From Paulinella micropora (lineage: Eukaryota; Cercozoa; Imbricatea; Euglyphida): DNA of 64,000 nt. The position numbers and the translations under genes were made by a program. Below the pieces are notes generated by a model. That model was given only the letters and a program-made list of their open reading frames with translations, did no database searches and had not been told where the DNA came from. The stretch spans positions 1,130,534 through 1,194,533 of the forward strand of contig BJOX01000019.1 in assembly GCA_009731375.1 (NCBI GenBank), written 5' to 3'. Below, piece by piece: positions 57,613-64,000 of the stretch (position 1 is its first letter; every line of letters begins with the position of its first letter).

Positions 57613-57648
<36 letters not shown>

Positions 57649-57985
57649 GATACGCAGGAAGGACATACACTTCCTCGTCACACGCTCCTACAGATATATA
57701 GATAGACAGATAGAAAGGTAGATAGATAGGTAGATAGGTAGGTAGGTAGGTAGGTAGATAGATAGATAGATAGATAGATAGAGATACGCAGGAAGGACAT
57801 ACACTTCCTCGTCACACGCTCCTACAGATATATAGATAGACAGATAGAAAGGTAGATAGATAGGTAGATAGGTAGGTAGGTAGGTAGGTAGGTAGGTAGG
57901 TAGATATATAGATAGATAGATAGATAGAGATACGCAGGAAGGACATACACTTCCTCGTCACACGCTCCTACAGATAGATAGATAG
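57301..57985 (+). repeat. Composite minisatellite, five units
   Basis: A conserved ~50-bp core (GATACGCAGGAAGGACATAC, then ACTTCCTCGTCACACGCTCC, then TACAG) begins at about 57,302, 57,436, 57,649, 57,783 and 57,930. The cores are nearly identical, and the spacers of GATA/GGTA repeat vary from about 80 to 160 bp. The core holds the inverted pair GGAAG...CTTCC. Confidence 0.9.
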
Positions 57986-57987
57986 AC

Positions 57988-58021
<34 letters not shown>

Positions 58022-58159
58022 GTAGATAGATTGATAGATAGATAGATAGACAGGTAGATAAGTAGGTAGGTAGGTAGGTAGATAGCTAGCTAGCTAGCTA
58101 GCTACCTAGGTAGGTAGGGCAGGTAGGTAGGTAGGTAGGTAGGTAGATAGGTAGGTAGG

Positions 58160-58208
<49 letters not shown>

Positions 58209-58273
58209 GGACAGGAAGTGGGAAGGGAGGGTGTGACGACCGGGCCTGCAGTTTATAGGTATAGGTATAGGTG

Positions 58274-58311
<38 letters not shown>

Positions 58312-58337
58312 GTGTGTGTCTGTGTGTGTGTAGTGTA

Positions 58338-58396
<59 letters not shown>

Positions 58397-58400
58397 ATGC
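57986..58400. repeat. GATA, GCTA, GT and GA runs
   Basis: (GATA)n and (GGTA)n to 58,206 with a (GCTA)n stretch near 58,083-58,103; unique 58,207-58,255; (TA)n, (GT)n and (GA)n to 58,394. Confidence 0.9.
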
Positions 58401-58493
58401 ACCAACAAAACAATCGGAATCTCCACTATGACTTGGTGTTTGTGCGGGGCGAGGTGAGTTGCTTGCACTGCGCATGACTTGTTCACTGGAGCC

Positions 58494-58496
<3 letters not shown>

Positions 58497-58529
<33 letters not shown>

Positions 58530-58809
58530 NNNNNNNNNNNNNNNNNNNNNNNNNNNNNNNNNNNNNNNNNNNNNNNNNNNNNNNNNNNNNNNNNNNNNNN
58601 NNNNNNNNNNNNNNNNNNNNNNNNNNNNNNNNNNNNNNNNNNNNNNNNNNNNNNNNNNNNNNNNNNNNNNNNNNNNNNNNNNNNNNNNNNNNNNNNNNNN
58701 NNNNNNNNNNNNNNNNNNNNNNNNNNNNNNNNNNNNNNNNNNNNNNNNNNNNNNNNNNNNNNNNNNNNNNNNNNNNNNNNNNNNNNCCCCCCCCCCCCCC
58801 CCCCCCCCC
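58497..58809. other. Poly-C gap (N at 58,530-58,786)
   Basis: A C run of about 33 bases, 257 N, and another C run of about 23 bases. It is likely one unresolved homopolymer, so the gap size is arbitrary. 58,401-58,496 is unique without a recognised gene. Confidence 0.9.
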
Positions 58810-58879
58810 TTTACACACACACACACACACACACGCACAGACACACATACACACACACACACACACACCAGCCCCATAT

Positions 58880-59440
58880 GGGAAAAACTGGAAGGTAAAA
58901 GCATCAGAAAAGCGAATTTGCATGACTGGAGCGAGACCTAAACTGAGAGCGTGTAGGGCTGCTTGAGCCAGAAAGAACCGATCCTTATGCCAAGCCCAGG
59001 AGCGCAGCACGTCAACGTGCACATTGCTCGTATGCTTGTACTTGTTGCGCAGCATTGGCGACAAGGTGCTGCCAGACAGACCGATATCCAGAGCCATGTC
59101 CTTCTGTCGCAGCTTCTCACGCTTCAGTACATCCAGACAGCGCTGAAAGATGTGTAGCCACGGTGCGGCACGGTACGCGTTGCGCCGGTCCTGTTCAGAG
59201 GCCGGGCTGTTGGGACAGAAGCCGCGCAAGGCCTCTGCAAGTGCATCAGGAAGCTGTGGAGAGGGGGCCGGCTTGATAGGCAAGCCCAGATTGCCACCCG
59301 AAGGACTTGTGTTGTGATGAAAGATGGAAGGAGTAGTCGCAGAGGAACCTTGACCATTTTTAGTTTTAGGGGAAAGCCCTTCCCGAAACAGGCGCGTATA
59401 TTCAAACCACTGACGTAACTGACGATTATAAATACGTTTC
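58880..59440 (-). CDS. Candidate host exon with helix-turn-helix-like segment
   Basis: The exon opens after TGTAG (acceptor at 59,441-59,442) and reads KRIYNRQLRQWFEYTRLFRE, then a Ser/Pro-rich loop (FHHNTSPSGGNLGLPIKPAP), then APWLHIFQRCLDVLKREKLR, QKDMALDIGLSGSTLSPMLR and NKYKHTSNVHVDVLRSWAWH. The QKDMALDIGLSGSTLSPMLRN part matches the helix-turn-helix pattern of Cro/phage-repressor-like folds (Q.D.A...G.S.STLS..LR.KY), so DNA binding is likely. The 3' end is uncertain; TTTAGGTCTCG at about 58,930-58,940 could be a donor. Other exons lie outside the visible unique islands or in gaps. Confidence 0.55.
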
Positions 59441-59897
59441 CTACATTGTATGTATGTATGTATGTATGTATCTGCGTATGTATCTGCGTATGTCTGTATG
59501 TATGTATGTATGTATGTATATATGTATGTATGTATGTATGTATGTAGGTATGTATGTACGTATGTACGTATGTATGTATGTATGTATGTATGTATGTATG
59601 TATGTATGTATGTATCTGTGTATGTATGTATGTATGTATGTATGTATGTATGTATGTATGCATGTATGCATGCATGTATCTGTATGTATGTATATAAGAA
59701 TGTATGTATGTATGTATGTATGTATGTATGTATGTATGCATGTATGTATGTATGCATGTATGTATGTATGTAAAGTATGATGTCTCTGCAAGTGTATGCA
59801 TGTATGTACGTATGTATGTATGTATGTATGTATGTATGTATGCATGTATGCATGTATGCATGTATGTGAATGTATGTATGTATGTATGTATGTATGC
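59441..59897. repeat. ATGT tetranucleotide array
   Basis: (TATG)n with TATC, TACG and GCATG variants. It would be intron upstream of the candidate exon on the minus strand. Confidence 0.9.
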
Positions 59898-59918
59898 GCC
59901 ATAATCTACTCATCTACC

Positions 59919-60068
<150 letters not shown>

Positions 60069-60530
60069 CCTGGAGACGGTCTCTGCCACTGGCAACTCAG
60101 CCTAGGGTTCAGATCTAACTATCTCCTACAATGACGATTTTGTGTCCGCCGTTAATCGCGCGCAGCGCAAGGGCTAAACAGGCAACCAACTCCTGACCAT
60201 GGCTGATGAAGTCGGGGCGTGATGCAAAGGGTTGATGAAGTCGGGGTTGTAGAAGGTAACTCACAACGAGCGTGAACTCCTGAAACCTCGACTTGCTTGT
60301 GGCATCATCTCCTTAGGGCACACGCTCCTGGGGAGTGTTCTAGTGTTGTCCCGTATAGTTCAAAAGGGCTCGGCTACCTTTCGGCTTGAACTGGGCACAG
60401 GCACCAACCACAGCGAGACAGTGATTGGTGTGCAGCTTGGCCGGTGCTGAAAGTTCTTGTCCGGGGGTAGTATAGGAGGCCATGGCTTTTCAAGCTAAGC
60501 CACGCCCATAGATTAAACAACATTAAACAT
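60069..60530. other. Unique stretch between CTAT arrays
   Basis: 460 bp of complex DNA, with GCTGATGAAGTCGGGG repeated at about 60,202 and 60,231. It ends AAGCTAAGCCACGCCC before the next CTAT array. No gene is seen. The shape (complex body, microsatellite end) is like the 3' end of a non-LTR retroposon, but no coding part supports this. Confidence 0.4.
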
Positions 60531-61398
<868 letters not shown>

Positions 61399-61621
61399 AT
61401 ATATACATACATGTATATTTTTATATATACAATGCATACTATACATAAATACATACATGCATACATACATATATACATATATACATACATACATACATAC
61501 ATACATACAATGCATACTATACATACACACACATACATACATACATACATACATACATACATACATACATACATACATACATACATTACATAAATTACAT
61601 ACATTACATACATTACATACA

Positions 61622-61652
<31 letters not shown>

Positions 61653-61780
61653 CATACATACATACATACATACATACATGCATGCATATGCATGCATGCA
61701 TACATACATACATGCATACATACATACATACATACATACATACATACATACATACATACATACATACATGCATACATACA

Positions 61781-61814
<34 letters not shown>

Positions 61815-61945
61815 CATATATACATACATACATACATACATACATACATACATACATACATACATACGTAAGTACATACGTACAAACATGCATACATACA
61901 CACATGCATACATACATACATACATACATACATACATACATACAT
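61399..61945 (+). repeat. ACAT tetranucleotide array
   Basis: (ACAT)n with ATGC and ACATT variants. It faces the ATGT array that follows. Confidence 0.95.
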
Positions 61946-61986
61946 GCAATAAATAAATAGATAGATAGATAGATAGATAGATAGAT
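61946..61986. repeat. GATA run at ACAT/ATGT switch
   Basis: AATAAATA, then (GATA)n, in the turn between the two inverted tetranucleotide arrays. Confidence 0.9.
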
Positions 61987-62804
61987 GGTGTATGTATGTA
62001 TGTACGTATGTATGTATTGTATGTATGTAATGTATGATATGTATGTATGTATGTATGTATGTATGTGTATGTATGTATGTATGTATGTATATGTATGTAT
62101 GTATGTATGTATGTGTATGTATGAGTGTATGTATGTATGTATGTATGTATGTATGCATGCATGTATGCATGCATGCATGCATGCATGTATGTATGTATAT
62201 GTATGTATGTATGTATGTATGTATGCATGTATGTATGTATGCTTGTATGTATGTATGCATGTATGTATGTATGCATGTATGTATGTATGTATGAGTATGT
62301 ATGTATGTATGTATGTATGCATGCATGTATGCATGTATGCATGTATGCATGTATGCATGTATGCATGTATGTATGTATGTATGTATGTATGTATGTATGT
62401 ATGCATGTATGTATGTATGTATGTACTTATGTACGTATGTACTTATGTACTTATGTATGTATGTACGTATGTATGTATGTATGTATGTATGTATGTATGT
62501 ATGTATGTATATATGTATGTATGTATGTACGTACGTACGTATGTGTATGTATGTATGTATTTACATATGTGTATGTATGTATGAGTATGTATGTATGTAT
62601 GAATGTATGAATGCATGTATGTATGTATGTATGTATGTATTTATGTATTTATGTATGTATGTATGTATGTATGTATGTATGTATGTATGTATTTATGTAT
62701 TTATGTATGTATGTATGTATGTATGTATGTATGTATGTATGTATGTATGTATGTACACACATACATATGTATGTATGACATATGTATGTATGTATGTATG
62801 TATG
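61987..62804 (-). repeat. ATGT tetranucleotide array
   Basis: The reverse complement of the preceding ACAT array, with GCATG and TTATG variants, ending in a short ACACATACATATG turn near 62,755. Confidence 0.95.
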
Positions 62805-63895
62805 TTTTGTACCTCTGTCTGTCCGTAGCTAAAGTGCGCTCTTTGTTTAATACAGGGTCCAGCTGACCCTGGAAATCTCGTCTGGACATGTCCTAACACG
62901 CACGACACTGAACATGTGGATAGTGGATGCAACCAGGCAGCCGACCGCAGCGAACTCGAGAGGCCGAGAGCGCCAAGTGGCGAGCGGGAGGCCTCTGTGC
63001 ACCTGTCTGCGGAAATGGGTGGGAGTTCAAATAGAAAAGGGCTCTCAAGACTGCAGTCCGTCATCGCCCTTTGCCACATTTGACCTCGACTTTTTTTTTT
63101 CTTTTCTTTTCTTTTTTTCTCAAATATTTGCAAATATTTGCGTTAGACGTTGCAAATATTTGCGTTGGCGGAGCACCTCCCACTACCTTTTTTAAGGTTT
63201 TTTGGATCGAATAAAAAAAAGCCTCTGGTCGACCTGAGCAAAAGAAGTGGCGAAAAGCTGCCCTCCGGCCGGTGGCACCACCACTTTTTAGGCCTGAACT
63301 GGAGAAACGGACGTTTACTCTTGCGGCCCGACGCCTGAATTGAGGTGACAAAACCAGGCAACTCACGAACGTACGTAAATAATGGTAATCCCTCTCTGAC
63401 TGTGCTGCCTTTTTCGCTTGCATTTTCGTGAACTTTTCCATCACAACATGCTCTAAGGAGTTTTCAAGTACGATGTTGACGTGGATTTAGATTTTTCTGA
63501 TGTATTGTTTTACGTCGACTAAGGCCTCGAGCGGACGTTTCTGCAAGGATTTCAGACAAAAAAAATAATAAATAAAAATAAAAAAAGAATAACAATAAAA
63601 AAAAACAGCATCAAACAAAAGCCACAAGTGTTCATGAAGTAGTACCAAAGTGAAAGAAAAGGATATAAAGGTGTTATGTAATTCAATTTGAATGCAATGT
63701 TTACCCGGCTATAGCGATATTGCAATATTAGCAATAATTTGATGTTGAAAACGTGATCAATTCACGCAAAATATGCAGGTCTATGCTAACTACGAAATGT
63801 GATGAAACATAAAATGTGATGAAATGCTTTGCAACTTAACCCCCGGTCTTCTTTCACAACACACACACACATACGCAAGCACTTGGCACGGACAC

Positions 63896-63898
<3 letters not shown>
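62805..63898. other. Unique stretch, no gene confirmed
   Basis: A plus-strand frame runs through GNLVWTCPNTHDTEHVDSGC and QAADRSELERPRAPSGEREA to about 63,085, then a T run; it looks protein-like but I recognise no family. GCAAATATTTGC, a 12-base palindrome, occurs near 63,130 and again within TTGCAAATATTTGCGTT near 63,150. After 63,540 the DNA is A-rich with nothing recognised. Confidence 0.4.
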
Positions 63899-63979
<81 letters not shown>

Positions 63980-64000
63980 CCCCCCTCTCCCCTCCCCCTC
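63899..64000. repeat. CT run at the window end
   Basis: (CT)n to 63,974, then C-rich sequence to the edge. Confidence 0.95.

Noticed and set aside
57301-57985. CRISPR-like alternation of repeat and spacer
   Set aside because: The spacers are GATA/GGTA microsatellite, not unique sequences, and the genome is eukaryotic. It is a composite minisatellite.
62125-62866. Cys-Met-Tyr-Val frames at 61,985-62,866
   Set aside because: They are translations of the ATGT array in several frames.

Overview
The window looks like nuclear DNA of a eukaryote, most likely a protist or alga. The evidence is LTR retrotransposons of both major orders, very long microsatellites, candidate exons flanked by intron-like DNA, and a capsid-gene block of the polinton-like-virus (PLV) type. 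I cannot name the species. No rRNA or tRNA gene, CRISPR array or bacterial operon was seen. Several N gaps show it is a scaffold, and some joins (15,509 and the poly-C gap at 58,530) look like assembly artefacts.

Layout, 1-40 kb: a graveyard of nested mobile elements. A minus-strand copia relic (775-3,920) has part of its reverse transcriptase flipped around a 92-bp palindrome. A gypsy relic (9,585-12,040) has its RNase H flipped. A pair of ~1 kb direct repeats (12,039-13,062 and 14,693-15,809) brackets a copia RNase H fragment. A gag-MYND-protease copia relic lies at 16,739-18,563. A structurally complete copia element lies at 20,542-28,587, with 406/407-bp LTRs, a GCGGC target duplication, a half-tRNA primer site and a polypurine tract; its coding region is broken. 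A related integrase relic follows at 29,009-30,290.

At 32,283-38,236 a ~6 kb block reads on the minus strand: large proline-rich protein, packaging ATPase, two small proteins, major capsid protein, truncated penton-like protein. This is the morphogenesis module of a polinton-like virus, cut at both ends and inserted in a purine-rich plus-strand gene that is probably a retroelement gag. No polymerase or integrase of the virus is present.

Two dispersed repeats (A 93-344, B 6,741-7,077) reappear together, inverted, at 39,298-39,810.

Layout, 40-64 kb: mostly tandem repeats. About 9 kb of ACATAT/ATATGT hexamer switches strand polarity several times. There is a ~760-bp array of the octamer CAGGTAAG, which is the 5' splice-donor consensus, and long GATA, ACAT, CT and CTTT tracts. 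Between them are islands of unique sequence, including two or three minus-strand candidate host exons: one with a PP1-docking-like motif, one with a helix-turn-helix-like segment and one of homopolymer-rich sequence.

The most notable points are the viral capsid block, a MYND zinc finger inside two different copia elements, and the unusual end structure of the complete copia element.
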